DNA of 64,000 nt from Microbacterium sp. 4R-513 (GTDB lineage Bacteria > Actinomycetota > Actinomycetes > Actinomycetales > Microbacteriaceae). A program made the translations under genes and the position numbers. The notes under the pieces are model-generated. The model did not search any database, had not been told where the DNA came from, and saw only the letters and a list, made by a program, of their open reading frames with translations. The number at the start of each line of letters is the position of its first letter. Position 1 is the stretch's first letter. This document shows, one piece after another, positions 42,642 to 52,016 of the stretch. The stretch covers positions 2,666,001 through 2,730,000 of the forward strand of contig NZ_CP049256.1 of assembly GCF_011046485.1 (NCBI RefSeq), given 5' to 3'.

Positions 42642-44359
42642 ATACGACCGAAGAACGGGAGATCTCCGACGCTGTGGCGGCGGAAACACCCGCGACCACC
42701 GCCGGACCGCGCACCGTCCGGGCACCGCGCGGTTCCGAGCGCACCGCGAAGAGCTGGGGCGCGGAGGCCGCCAAGCGCATGCTCATGAACAACCTCGATC
42801 CCGAGGTCGCCGAGCACCCCGAAGACCTCGTCGTGTACGGGGGCACGGGCAAGGCCGCCCGCAGCTGGGAGGCCTTCGACGCGATCGTCCGGACCCTCGA
42901 CGAGCTCGAGCCCGACGAGACGCTCCTCGTTCAGTCGGGCAAGCCGGTCGGGGTGTTCCGCACGCACGAGTGGGCGCCGCGCGTGCTCATCGCGAACTCG
43001 AACCTCGTCGGGGACTGGGCGACGTGGCCCGAGTTCCGCCGCCTCGAGCAGCTCGGCCTCACGATGTACGGGCAGATGACGGCGGGCTCGTGGATCTACA
43101 TCGGCACGCAGGGCATCCTGCAGGGCACGTACGAGACCTTCGCGGCTGTCGCGCGGTCGCTCGGCCGGGAGTCCCTCGCGGGCACGCTGACCCTGACCGG
43201 CGGATGCGGCGGCATGGGCGGCGCGCAGCCGCTCGCGGTGACGCTCAACGGCGGCGCCGTGCTGATCGTCGACGTCGACGAGTCGCGCCTGGCGCGCCGG
43301 GTCGAGCACGGCTACCTCGACGAGTACACGACCGATCTCGACACGGCGATCGCGCGGGTCATGTCGGCTCGCGCGGCCGGTGAGGCGCGCTCGGTCGGCT
43401 TCGTGGGCAACGCGGCGGAGGTCTTCCCCGACCTCCTCCTGCGTCACCAGGCGGGCGATCTGACGATCGACATCGTCACCGATCAGACGAGCGCGCACGA
43501 CCCGCTCGCCTACCTCCCCGTGGGCATCGCGTTCGAGGACTGGCGGGCCGAGGCATCCCGTGATCCCGAGGCGTTCACGGCGCGAGCGCGCGGCAGCATG
43601 GCCAAGCACGTGGCGGCGATGGTCGGATTCCAGGATGCTGGCGCCGCCGTCTTCGACTACGGCAATTCGATCAGGGCCGAGGCGAAGCTCGGCGGGTTCG
43701 AGCGGGCGTTCGAGTTTCCCGGCTTCGTGCCGGCGTACATCCGGCCGCAGTTCGCCGAGGGCCGAGGACCCTTCCGGTGGGTCGCGCTCTCGGGCGACCC
43801 CGAAGACATCCGCAAGACCGACCGTGCCGTCGCGGAGCTCTTCCCCGACAACGCGGGCCTCGTGCGCTGGCTCGAGAAGGCCGGCGACGCCGTGCACTTC
43901 GAAGGGCTGCCCGCGCGCATCTGCTGGCTGGGCTACAAGGAGCGCCACCTCGCCGGCCTCAAGTTCAACGAGATGGTCGCGTCGGGTGAGCTCTCGGGCC
44001 CGATCGTGATCGGCCGCGACCACCTCGACGCCGGCTCGGTCGCCTCGCCCTACCGCGAGACCGAGGCGATGGCCGACGGCTCCGACGCAATCGCGGATTG
44101 GCCCTTGCTGAATGCGCTGCTCAACACCGCGTCGGGCGCTTCGTGGGTCTCGATCCACCACGGCGGCGGCGTCGGCATCGGACGCTCGATCCACGCGGGG
44201 CAGGTGACGGTCGCCGACGGCACGGAGTTGGCGGCACAGAAGCTCGAGCGGGTGCTGACGAACGACCCCGGCACGGGTGTCATGCGGCACGTCGACGCCG
44301 GGTACGAGCGGGCTCGCGAGGTCGCTGTGGAGCGGGGACTGAAGGTGCCGATGCTGTGA
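42638..44359 (+). CDS. hutU: Urocanate hydratase
   Basis: 573 residues, slightly longer than the usual 555 because of a 25-residue polar N-terminus. Adds water to urocanate giving imidazolone propionate, using tightly bound NAD+ as electrophile. Signatures: [56 protein letters not shown] (NAD site), and [19 protein letters not shown] near the C-terminus. Translationally coupled to hutH. The next gene hutI is separated by 244 bases filled with palindromic repeats. Confidence 0.97.
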   Translation: MNTTEEREISDAVAAETPATTAGPRTVRAPRGSERTAKSWGAEAAKRMLMNNLDPEVAEHPEDLVVYGGTGKAARSWEAFDAIVRTLDELEPDETLLVQSGKPVGVFRTHEWAPRVLIANSNLVGDWATWPEFRRLEQLGLTMYGQMTAGSWIYIGTQGILQGTYETFAAVARSLGRESLAGTLTLTGGCGGMGGAQPLAVTLNGGAVLIVDVDESRLARRVEHGYLDEYTTDLDTAIARVMSARAAGEARSVGFVGNAAEVFPDLLLRHQAGDLTIDIVTDQTSAHDPLAYLPVGIAFEDWRAEASRDPEAFTARARGSMAKHVAAMVGFQDAGAAVFDYGNSIRAEAKLGGFERAFEFPGFVPAYIRPQFAEGRGPFRWVALSGDPEDIRKTDRAVAELFPDNAGLVRWLEKAGDAVHFEGLPARICWLGYKERHLAGLKFNEMVASGELSGPIVIGRDHLDAGSVASPYRETEAMADGSDAIADWPLLNALLNTASGASWVSIHHGGGVGIGRSIHAGQVTVADGTELAAQKLERVLTNDPGTGVMRHVDAGYERAREVAVERGLKVPML

Positions 44360-44419
44360 GGGTCGGCGCGAGGCATCCAACCTCGTCTGGCCATCCCATT
44401 CCGGCCCGGCCAAGGCATC

Positions 44420-44569
44420 CATGTCCCGAAGTTGGTCGCTTGCCCGGCGCTCAATCGGGCGGCCGGAGCATCCATGTCCGGAAGTTGGTCCCTTGGCGGG
44501 CATGCCGACATCTTCATGTCCCGAAGTTGGTCGCTTGCGGGGCGCGTAAGCGGCAAACTTCGGGACATG
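44420..44569. repeat. Cluster of palindromic intergenic repeats
   Basis: Three direct copies of CATGTCCCGAAGTTGGTCGC lie at 44420-44442, 44473-44495 (three differences) and 44515-44537. An inverted partial copy is at 44554-44569. Copy three and the inverted copy form one long hairpin (14-base outer stem CATGTCCCGAAGTT / AACTTCGGGACATG, with GCTT/AAGC inside). This is the form of a REP/MITE-like element and fills most of the gap between hutU and hutI. Confidence 0.8.
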
Positions 44570-44603
44570 CACACCACCCAGAGGGACTGAGGAGGCGCGA
44601 GCG

Positions 44604-46014
44604 GTGACGGCGACGCTCATCACGAACATCGGCGAGCTGACGACGAACGTCGGCGCGCCCGGCGATCCATGCGGGACGGTGACGGATGCCGCGGTCCTCA
44701 TCGAGGGCGGCCGCATCGCGTGGGTCGGCACGGCGGAGGAGGGGCGGAGGTTCCTCGGAGGTTCCAGGTTCGACCCCTCGACAAGCTCGGGGACCGGTGG
44801 GGGGAGCGCGGACCGGGCCGTGACGTTCGACCCTTCGACGAGCTCAGTGACCGGTGAGGCGGACCGGGGCGCGAGGTTCGACCCCTCGACAAGCTCGGGG
44901 ACGGGTGGAGAGCGTACGGCAACCGGTGGGACGGGCTCGGGGACCGTGGGGTCGAGCGTGGGAACGGGGAGCGTCAGGTCGGGCCCGGGAACGGGCCGCG
45001 TCGAGGTCGTCGACGCGGGCGGGCGCGCGGTCATCCCGGGGTTCGTCGACAGCCACACCCACCTCGTGTTCGGCGGGGACCGGGCCGACGAGTTCGAGGC
45101 GCGCATGAGCGGCACACCCTATGCCGCAGGCGGCATACGCCGCACCGTGGCCGCGACCCGCGAGGCCAGCGACGATGCGCTGCGCCGGCGGCTGGCGGGC
45201 TTCGTCGATGAGCTGCAGGCGCAGGGGACGACGACCTTCGAGATCAAGACGGGGTACGGGCTCACCGTGCACGACGAAGCGCGCCTCGCTCGACTGGCCG
45301 CGGAGGTCACGCCCGAGGTCACCTTCCTCGGCGCCCACGTCGTGCCGGCCGAATACGCCGACGCCCGCCACGACTATGTCGACCTCGTGTGCGGGCACAT
45401 GCTCGAGGCCTGCGCGCCGCACAGCCGCTGGATCGACGTCTTCTGCGAGCGGGGTGCCTTCACGGCCGACGAATCACGCCGGGTCCTCGCTGCCGGCATC
45501 GCGCACGGCCTCCTGCCGAGGGTGCACGGCAATCAGCTCGGCCCCGGCGAAGGCGTGCAGGTCGCGGTCGCGCTGGGTGCGGCATCCGTCGACCACTGCA
45601 CCTATCTCGACGGCGCGGACGTGGCCGCCCTCGCGGGATCCGACACCGTCGCGACCCTGCTCCCCGGCGTCGAGTTCTCGACGCGCCAGCCCTACCCCGA
45701 CGCGCGACGGCTCCTCGACGCGGGGGTCACCGTCGCGCTGGCGAGCGACTGCAACCCCGGATCGAGCTTCACGAGCTCGATGCCGCTCATGATCGCGCTC
45801 GCGGTCCGTGAAATGCACATGACGCCGGCCGAGGCGGTCTGGGCGGCGACGGCCGGCGGTGCGAAGGCGCTCCGGCGCGACGACGTCGGGGTCATCGCTC
45901 CGGGGAACCGGGCCGACCTCGTGCTGCTCGACGCGCCGACCCGCGTGCACCTGGCCTATCGGCCGGGCGTTCCCCCTCATCGCCGGCGTGTGGAAGGACG
46001 GGATCCGCCTCTGA
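44604..46014 (+). CDS. hutI: Imidazolonepropionase with an in-frame repeat insertion and a C-terminal frameshift
   Basis: GTG at 44604 with GAGGAGG ten bases upstream. Opens the imidazolone ring to formiminoglutamate. Zinc and substrate motifs: [20 protein letters not shown], '[16 protein letters not shown]', [25 protein letters not shown] and [14 protein letters not shown]. About 75 residues between residues 53 and 130 are a Ser/Thr/Gly insertion made of three copies of a 32-base repeat, all in the same frame. Near the end, a C5 run at 45972-45976 has one base too many. With four C the product ends [18 protein letters not shown] at 46014, the normal family end; as written, the frame runs on to 46157 into nonsense. 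Corrected length is about 469 residues, against about 400 for the family. Confidence 0.88.
44769..44908. repeat. Triplicated 32-bp repeat inside hutI
   Basis: Three copies of TTCGACCC(C/T)TCGAC(A/G)AGCTC... at 44769-44800, 44826-44857 and 44877-44908, spaced 57 and 51 bases so that each encodes FDPSTSS(G/V)TG in the hutI frame. The core 'TTCGACAAGCTCAGGGACC'-type sequence is, from memory, a dispersed repeat of Microbacteriaceae genomes. Confidence 0.85.
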
Positions 46015-46080
46015 GCCGTGGAAGGCGGCGCGACCAGCGCGGGGTGCGGGGCCCAAGACGCCGGGTGGACGGCGCAGGGC

Positions 46081-46551
46081 CTAGCGTGGCGTGTCGAGCG
46101 ACCAGGACTCCGGGTCGACGGCGGTCGCGACATCCCAGTCGTCCTCGTCCCAGCTGAAGGTCGCCACGGCGCACGTCGGCATGTGGCCGATCCCGCCGTC
46201 CGACAGCTGCCCTGCGAGGACCGTCATGCCCGGGTCGTGCGCGACGACGACGACCGCCCCGACGCCGCGCTCGGCCGCGGCGAGCAGGAGAAGCGACGCT
46301 GGGGCGCCGTACAGCCGCTCCTGCAGCTCGACGGGCACGCCGAGCGCTGCGCCGAAGAAGTCCGCTGTCGTCGCGGCGCGCAGGGCCGTGCTCGAGAGGA
46401 TCGCGTCGGCCAGGAACCCGGATTCGGCCAGTTGTGCGGCCATGCGGGGTGCATCCCGGAGGCCCCGGTCGTTGAGCGGACGGTCGTGGTCGTCGAGGTC
46501 GGGGTCGCCCCAGTCGGACTTCGCGTGCCGCACCAGCACGAGTTTCGTCAT
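46081..46551 (-). CDS. SixA-like phosphohistidine phosphatase
   Basis: 156 residues. Histidine-phosphatase superfamily: [20 protein letters not shown] has the catalytic RH at residues 8-9, then [18 protein letters not shown] and '[10 protein letters not shown]' with the second His. Short single-domain SixA-type enzymes remove phosphate from phospho-His proteins. Its ATG overlaps the hutG stop (ATGA), so it is co-expressed with hutG, although no functional link is obvious. Confidence 0.88.
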   Translation of the reverse strand: MTKLVLVRHAKSDWGDPDLDDHDRPLNDRGLRDAPRMAAQLAESGFLADAILSSTALRAATTADFFGAALGVPVELQERLYGAPASLLLLAAAERGVGAVVVVAHDPGMTVLAGQLSDGGIGHMPTCAVATFSWDEDDWDVATAVDPESWSLDTPR

Positions 46552-47462
46552 GGCCTCACCCTTCCTGCCAGCAGCTCCAGAACGCACAGTGCCGCCAGAC
46601 GCACCGTACGCCCGTCTTCCGCATCGGTCGTCGCGTCGACCTCGGCGATGTCGGCACTGCGCACGCGGGGATCGGATGCCGCGTCCCGCACGAGAGCCCG
46701 CAGCTCCCACGCCGCGAGGCCGCCGGGGACTGACGCGGGGCATCCCGGCGCGACCGAGCGATCGCAGACATCGACATCGATGTCGAGGTGCACCCCCGCC
46801 CCACCCTCGGAGCCGGGAGCGCCTGCCGAACCGCCCGCGAGCTCGAGCGCCTGCTGCATGACGTCGGCAGTGCCGCGCCGGCGCACGTCGTCGAGCGTGA
46901 TGACGGTGATGCCGTACCCCTCGGCGCGCCGGGCATAGGCGGCGGAGTTCGCGAAGTCCGCGATGCCGATCTGCACGATCCGCCTGCCGTCGAGGCCGTC
47001 CGCGACGAGCCGCCGCACGGGAGAGCCGTTCGACACGCCGTCGCGCAGGTCGAAGTGGGCGTCGAGCGTGATGAGCCCGGCGGCTGCGGCGCCCTGCGCC
47101 ACCGAGTAGGTGAGGGAGTTGTCGCCGCCGATCGCGATGACGAGACCCGACCGTGCCGCGAGCTCCGCGACGCGCGAGCGCACGCGTGCCTCACCCTCGG
47201 GCCCGTCGGGATCGACGACATCTCCGGCGTCGACGATCCGCAGGGCTTCGCCGAGATCGATCGCGGGCGGGCCTATGAGCGTCGGGCTGAAGCGCGCCAG
47301 CGCGTCGCGCACGGCCGCCGGCGTCGCGTGCGCGCCGGTCGGCGACAGCGACGTGCGGAATGCGGGGACGCCGAGGATCGAGGCATCCGTCGCTCCCTCG
47401 GTCTCGTCGAACGACGGCCAGCCGCCCGCGCGGGGCCAGAGCGGATCGTGGGAGAGGGCCAT
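46548..47462 (-). CDS. hutG: Formimidoylglutamase / arginase-family hydrolase
   Basis: 304 residues. Ureohydrolase fold with the two-Mn ligands in order: GGDNSLTYS (His of the usual GGDHS is Asn here), LDAHFDLRDG and LDIDVDVCDRSVAPGCP. It most likely hydrolyses formiminoglutamate to glutamate and formamide, the last step after HutI, and it is convergent with hutI 66 bases away. The Asn in the first motif is found in HutG-type members, as far as I recall, and helps separate them from arginases. Overlaps both neighbours by 1-4 bases. Confidence 0.85.
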   Translation of the reverse strand: MALSHDPLWPRAGGWPSFDETEGATDASILGVPAFRTSLSPTGAHATPAAVRDALARFSPTLIGPPAIDLGEALRIVDAGDVVDPDGPEGEARVRSRVAELAARSGLVIAIGGDNSLTYSVAQGAAAAGLITLDAHFDLRDGVSNGSPVRRLVADGLDGRRIVQIGIADFANSAAYARRAEGYGITVITLDDVRRRGTADVMQQALELAGGSAGAPGSEGGAGVHLDIDVDVCDRSVAPGCPASVPGGLAAWELRALVRDAASDPRVRSADIAEVDATTDAEDGRTVRLAALCVLELLAGRVRP

Positions 47463-47809
47463 CAGATCGACACGTAGACCCAGGCGCGGCGACCGCTCGC
47501 GAGCGTGACCTGCTCGCGCACGTACAGCGACACCTGGTACTCGTCGGCGGCGTCGAGCTCGTCGGCGGTGAGCAGAAGCACCTTGCCCACGACCTTGTCG
47601 TGCGGGTTGCCGGTCGCGCGGACGATCGGGTGGACGTCGTGGCCCGAGAGGTCGACGACTCGACGGTCCTCGATCTCGGCGTAGTCGACGGTGTATCCCG
47701 GCAGGACGTCGGTATCGCCCTCGACGAGCCGCCCGAAGGTGTCGAGCTGGACAGGGGGATGCGAGAGCGTGCCGTAGCTGAAGAGCAGCTGATCAGCGGG
47801 CTCGGGCAT
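47462..47809 (-). CDS. Gamma-glutamylcyclotransferase-like (AIG2) protein
   Basis: 115 residues. The family signature FSYGTLSHPPVQLDTFGR is at the N-terminus, and the catalytic Glu is probably in TADELDAADEYQ. Small GGCT/AIG2 fold. Members act on gamma-glutamyl amines or are uncharacterised. Its stop overlaps the hutG start by one base (TGATG), giving a run hutG-sixA downstream, so it is in the same operon. Confidence 0.82.
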   Translation of the reverse strand: MPEPADQLLFSYGTLSHPPVQLDTFGRLVEGDTDVLPGYTVDYAEIEDRRVVDLSGHDVHPIVRATGNPHDKVVGKVLLLTADELDAADEYQVSLYVREQVTLASGRRAWVYVSI

Positions 47810-47818
47810 GGGGCCAGA

Positions 47819-49090
47819 TTATCCGAGCAGCGCGTGCGCGATCGAGAAGATGACGAGGCCCGCGAGGGCTCCGACGACGGTGCCGTTCAAGCGGATGTAC
47901 TGGAGGTCGCGGCCCACCATGAGCTCGATCTTCTCGGTCGTCTCGGCGGGATCCCAGCGCTCGACGGTGTCGGTGATGATCGAGGCGATGTCGTGGCGGT
48001 AGCGGTCGACGAGGAAGACCGCGGCATCCGTCACCCACGTGTCGACGCGATGGCGGAGCGTCGCATCGATCACGAGCCGATCGCCGATCTCGGTCACGGC
48101 CGTCGCCGCGCGACGTCGCAGCCCGCTGTCGGGGTCGGCGAGCGAGGCCAGCAGTCCCGATTTGGCGGTGTTCCACGCCTCCGCGGCGAGCTCCCGCACC
48201 CGGTGGCTCTCGAAGAGCGTCGTCTTGGCGTCTTCGAGCCGCCCGATCGTCGCGGGGTCGTGCTGCAGATTGTCGGCGAGCCGATCGAGGTAGCCGTCGA
48301 TCGCCTTGCGGGCCGGGTGCTCCGGGTCGGCGCGGACGGCGGCCGCGAACTTGACCGACTCGTTGTAGACCGTGTCGTCGATGAGCCGCTGTGCGATCGA
48401 CGGCACCCACGCCGGAAGCCGGCGCGAGACGAGGCCCGAGAAGGCCGCCTGGTTGCTCGCGAGCCACAGCTGGATCGTCTCGACCGCCATGTCGACGGCG
48501 CCGCGGTGGGCTCCCGACTCGACGATCCGGGCGAGCCATCCGCCGAGCGGCGGACCCCAGTCCGGCTCGATGAGGTGCTCTCGGGCGAGCTCTTCGATGA
48601 CGTCCTGGACGTCGTCGTCGCTCAAGGCGCGCAGGACCCCGGACGCCATGACGGATGCCTCGGCCGTCACGCGCTCGGCATGTTCGGGCACCCGCAGCCA
48701 CTCGCCCGCGTGCTGGGCGATCTGCGTCGCCTCGAGCTTGGTGCGCACCACCTCGGCCGAGAGGAAGTTGGTCTCGACGAACTCGCCGAGGGTGCGGCCG
48801 ATCTCGTCCTTGCGGTTCGGGATGATCGCCGTGTGCGGGATGGGGATGCCGAGGGGATGCCGGAACAGGGCCGTCACGGCGAACCAGTCGGCGAGGGCGC
48901 CGACCATGCCGCCTTCGGCCGCGGCCCGGACGTAGGCGAGCGCGGGCACCTGCTCCTCGAACGCGAACGAGACGAGGAAGACGATCGCCATCGCGACGAG
49001 CGCCCCGAGGGCCACGCCCTTCATGACGCGCAGGCCCCGGCGCCGCTCCTGATCCGCGGGGGTGAGGAGTTCCGTCGGCGTGCGGCTCAT
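47819..49090 (-). CDS. DUF445 membrane protein
   Basis: 423 residues from ATG at 49090. Cytosolic start, TM1 VALGALVAMAIVFLVSFAFE (about 25-44), then the conserved 'EGGMVGALADWFAVTALFRH' and PHTAIIPNRKDEIGRTLGEF segments of DUF445. A long helical region follows, and a C-terminal membrane helix VVGALAGLVIFSIAHALLG. The family is widespread and of unknown function. It ends the upstream side of the small GGCT-hutG-sixA run with only nine bases between. Confidence 0.9.
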   Translation of the reverse strand: MSRTPTELLTPADQERRRGLRVMKGVALGALVAMAIVFLVSFAFEEQVPALAYVRAAAEGGMVGALADWFAVTALFRHPLGIPIPHTAIIPNRKDEIGRTLGEFVETNFLSAEVVRTKLEATQIAQHAGEWLRVPEHAERVTAEASVMASGVLRALSDDDVQDVIEELAREHLIEPDWGPPLGGWLARIVESGAHRGAVDMAVETIQLWLASNQAAFSGLVSRRLPAWVPSIAQRLIDDTVYNESVKFAAAVRADPEHPARKAIDGYLDRLADNLQHDPATIGRLEDAKTTLFESHRVRELAAEAWNTAKSGLLASLADPDSGLRRRAATAVTEIGDRLVIDATLRHRVDTWVTDAAVFLVDRYRHDIASIITDTVERWDPAETTEKIELMVGRDLQYIRLNGTVVGALAGLVIFSIAHALLG

Positions 49091-49146
49091 CCGGTCATCC
49101 TCGCACGCGGTCGCCGGAGACGGGCCGGGGTTGCGCGTGCGTCGTG

Positions 49147-49602
49147 TCAGCCCGCGGCGCGGCGCACGAGATCGGCGATGCGCTTCTCGTCGGCCTTGGT
49201 GAGGGACAGGATCGCGTACGAGGTCGGCCACATCTGACCGTCGTCGAGCTGCGCGGCGGATTCGAATCCAAGGGTCGCGTACCGGTCCTTGAACTTGCCT
49301 GCGGGCTTGAAGAACAGCACGACCTTGCCGTCGCGTGTATACGCGGGGAAGCCGTACCAGGTCTTCGAGGCGAGCTGCGGGGCTTCGGACCGGACGATGT
49401 CGTCGATGCCCTGCGCGATCGCCCGATCGCTGTCGTTCATGCCGGCGATGGCGTCGACGAGCTCCTGGCGGTCGATCGCCGCCTTCTCCTCGGGGCTCTT
49501 GCCCTTGCGTGCTTCCGCCTTCAGCTCGGCGGCGCGGGCCCGCATCGCGGCGCGCTCGTCGGCGGAGAACCCGGACTTCGTGTTGCGTTCTGCAGTGCTC
49601 AT
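49147..49602 (-). CDS. DUF1801-family protein
   Basis: 151 residues. The basic N-terminal third contains 'MRARAAELKAEARKGKSPEE'. The DUF1801 fold begins at ELVDAIAGMNDSDRAIAQGI and contains 'SKTWYGFPAYTRDGKVVLFF' and 'DRYATLGFESAAQLDDGQMW'. Related proteins are annotated as iron chaperones of the frataxin-like fold, but metal binding is not visible here. Cytosolic, stands alone. Confidence 0.85.
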   Translation of the reverse strand: MSTAERNTKSGFSADERAAMRARAAELKAEARKGKSPEEKAAIDRQELVDAIAGMNDSDRAIAQGIDDIVRSEAPQLASKTWYGFPAYTRDGKVVLFFKPAGKFKDRYATLGFESAAQLDDGQMWPTSYAILSLTKADEKRIADLVRRAAG

Positions 49603-49662
49603 GCCGGCAACGTTACGGATGCCGCGTCCCCGCCGCTTCTCGAATCCTGCTCGATCCGAAGC

Positions 49663-50829
49663 TCAGCTCTCGACCGGTCCGAGCCACGCCGTCGCGACGG
49701 TCGAGTGCGCCGACTCCGGGTCGGACGGGTGGAAGAGGCCGGCGAGCACATCGCGATAGAGGCGGCTGAGCTCGGAGCCCGAGAAGTACGACGAGCCGCC
49801 CGCGACGAGGACCGCGTCGTCGACGACGGACTTCGCCATGGTGACGGCGCGGTGCTTGATGCCCGACAGCAGCGAGAACCAGCGGGCGCCGTGGTCGACG
49901 CGGTCGTCGACGTCACGGCAGAGCGAGGCGAGCTGCGACGGGAGCGCGTCGTATGCGAGGGCCATGTCGGCGATCCGCCACCGGATGTCCGGGTCCTGGC
50001 TGTAGGCCGTGCCCGTTCGCTTCGACGTGCGCTTCTTGGCCGTCGCGACGGCGACGTCGAGCGCGCGCCGGGCGATGCCGGTGTACACCGATGCGAGGAG
50101 CAGCTCGAACACGCTGAAGATGCCGAAGACGATCGGATCGGGATTCGGGCCGGGGTCGATGCGCCGCACGACGCGGTCGGCAGGCGCCACCGCTCCGTGC
50201 AGCTCGGTCGTGCGGCTCTGGGTGCCGCGCATGCCGAGGGTGTCCCAGTCGTCGCGCGTCACGACGGCGTCCGAGCGCTCCACGAAGGCGTAGACCATCT
50301 TCGGTCCGTCCGGGCTCGTCGTGTCGAGACCGTGGAGGCCGAGCTGCGTCCAGACGGGTGCGAGCGACGTGAAGATCTTCGTGCCGGTGAACGCGTACGA
50401 GCCGTCCGGGGCGGGCGCGGCATCCGTGTTGCTTCCGAAGAGCACGAGATCGTTCCCGGCCTCGCTGATGCCGAAGGCGAAGACCTCGCCCGCGGCGGCG
50501 CCCTCCTGCACGAACCGCAGCGAGTCGACGCCGCGATCGGCGAGCACCTTCGCGACGCCCGTCCAGACGAGGTGCATGTTGATCGAGAGGGCCGTCGCGG
50601 GGGCCGCGCCCGCGAGGCGCTGCTGGAGGACGGATGCCTCGGCCAGCCCGAGCCCCGCTCCGCCGAGCGCTGTCGGCACGAGGATGGCGAGGTATCCCGC
50701 CGCCGTCAGGTCCTCCAGGTCGTCGACGGGGAACGTGTTCTCGCGATCGTGCACGGCGGCGCGCTCGCGGAAGCGGTCGAGCAGCTCATCGGGAAGGATG
50801 ACGGTCGGGTCGAACGGCGTCTCGCTCAC
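49663..50829 (-). CDS. Acyl-CoA dehydrogenase family protein
   Basis: 388 residues from GTG at 50829. The three-domain FAD acyl-CoA dehydrogenase layout is visible: N-terminal helices, a 'VFAFGISEAGNDLVLFGSNT' segment in the FAD/substrate region, DTLGMRGTQSRTTELHGAVA in the beta domain, and a C-terminal helical domain with VDDAVLVAGGSSYFSGSELS. The last segment resembles members acting in sulphur or monooxygenase-type reactions (DszC-like) as much as beta-oxidation, so the substrate is open. Confidence 0.85.
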   Translation of the reverse strand: MSETPFDPTVILPDELLDRFRERAAVHDRENTFPVDDLEDLTAAGYLAILVPTALGGAGLGLAEASVLQQRLAGAAPATALSINMHLVWTGVAKVLADRGVDSLRFVQEGAAAGEVFAFGISEAGNDLVLFGSNTDAAPAPDGSYAFTGTKIFTSLAPVWTQLGLHGLDTTSPDGPKMVYAFVERSDAVVTRDDWDTLGMRGTQSRTTELHGAVAPADRVVRRIDPGPNPDPIVFGIFSVFELLLASVYTGIARRALDVAVATAKKRTSKRTGTAYSQDPDIRWRIADMALAYDALPSQLASLCRDVDDRVDHGARWFSLLSGIKHRAVTMAKSVVDDAVLVAGGSSYFSGSELSRLYRDVLAGLFHPSDPESAHSTVATAWLGPVES

Positions 50830-50930
50830 CCGTCCATTGTGGACCGGCGTCCCGGACGCGCGGGTCGTCCGGGCGCCGTCGCGCCGAGCTCGATCAAGCG
50901 CCCCGGAGCCCCACCGGAGCGGCTCGCGGC

Positions 50931-51974
50931 GTGGCACGCCACTACCCGAGGCGCCCGGGCTGGATCATGAGCACCATGGGGCGCATCATGCAGACGCTCA
51001 TCCCGCCGTCGCAGCGGCAGCCGGTCGAGGCGCTCGACGACGCGCTGGACCTCGGCTACGGCGACGTGGCCGGCAAACGCACGGGCTTCCTCATCATGCT
51101 GACGCTCGCAGGCCTGATCGCGATCGCGGGTGTGCTGACCGACTCCACGGCCACCGTCATCGGCGCGATGATCATCGCCCCGCTCGGGACGCCGATCCTC
51201 GGGATCGCGCACGGCCTCGTGACCGGACACCTGAGCCTCGTGGTCCGCTCGATCCTGTGGGTGCTTTCCGGAGTGGTCATCGTGGTCGTCCTCGGGCTCT
51301 TCTTCTCGCTGTTCGTCGCGACGCCCGAGAGCCTCGCGACGAACTCGCAGGTGCTGGGTCGCACTTCGCCGAGCCTCATGGACCTGGTCGCGGCCCTCGC
51401 GACGGGCTTCGCGGGCGGCTTCGCGATGTGCCGCAAGGATCTCAGCGCCGTGCTTCCGGGAGTCGCCATCGCGATCTCGCTCGTGCCGCCGCTCGGCGTC
51501 GTCGGCGTGTGCGCGGGCCAAGGCGAGTGGGGCGACGCGCTGGGAGCGTTCGTGCTGTTCCTCTCGAATGTGCTGGCCCTCGTCATCGCGGGGAGCATCG
51601 TCTTCACGCTGGCCGGCTACGCGCGCGAGCCGGGATCGTCCCGAGAGGCCAACCGGCGGCGTGCGTACATCGTGGTGACGGTGCTCGCGCTGATCGTGGC
51701 CGTGCCCCTCGCAGCGAACTCGATCGTGACGATCGCGCTCGCGCGCTGGTCGGTCGCGATCCAGCAGACCGCGGTGACGTGGCTGAAGGACGAGCCGGGC
51801 TCCCGTGTCTACGACGTCGACTGGGACGGCATCACCGCGACGCTCGACGTCACCACCGACGACGGCGGCATCCCGCCGATCGAACAGCTCAAGGACGATC
51901 TGGCGAAGGCCATCCCGAGCTATGTGGGGGTCGTGATCGACGTGGGCCAGGGCGTCGAGCACGTGGTGCAGTAG
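50931..51974 (+). CDS. DUF389 (TIGR00341-type) membrane protein
   Basis: 347 residues from GTG at 50931; ATG at 50967 is an alternative and neither has a clear ribosome site. Five to six membrane helices: FLIMLTLAGLIAIAGVLTDS, TATVIGAMIIAPLGTPILGI (the DUF389 signature), SILWVLSGVVIVVVLGLFFS, 'VLPGVAIAISLVPPLGVVGV' and ALGAFVLFLSNVLALVIAGS. A soluble C-terminal domain of about 80 residues follows. The family function is unknown. Confidence 0.87.
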   Translation: MARHYPRRPGWIMSTMGRIMQTLIPPSQRQPVEALDDALDLGYGDVAGKRTGFLIMLTLAGLIAIAGVLTDSTATVIGAMIIAPLGTPILGIAHGLVTGHLSLVVRSILWVLSGVVIVVVLGLFFSLFVATPESLATNSQVLGRTSPSLMDLVAALATGFAGGFAMCRKDLSAVLPGVAIAISLVPPLGVVGVCAGQGEWGDALGAFVLFLSNVLALVIAGSIVFTLAGYAREPGSSREANRRRAYIVVTVLALIVAVPLAANSIVTIALARWSVAIQQTAVTWLKDEPGSRVYDVDWDGITATLDVTTDDGGIPPIEQLKDDLAKAIPSYVGVVIDVGQGVEHVVQ

Positions 51975-52016
51975 AAGAGTCGTGCAGGAGAGGAGTGGAT
52001 GCCGCGGCCCGGCGCG

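Noticed and set aside
41834..45115. Long minus-strand open frame across hutH-hutU-hutI
   Set aside because: Antisense shadow of three well-supported hut genes; no family similarity.
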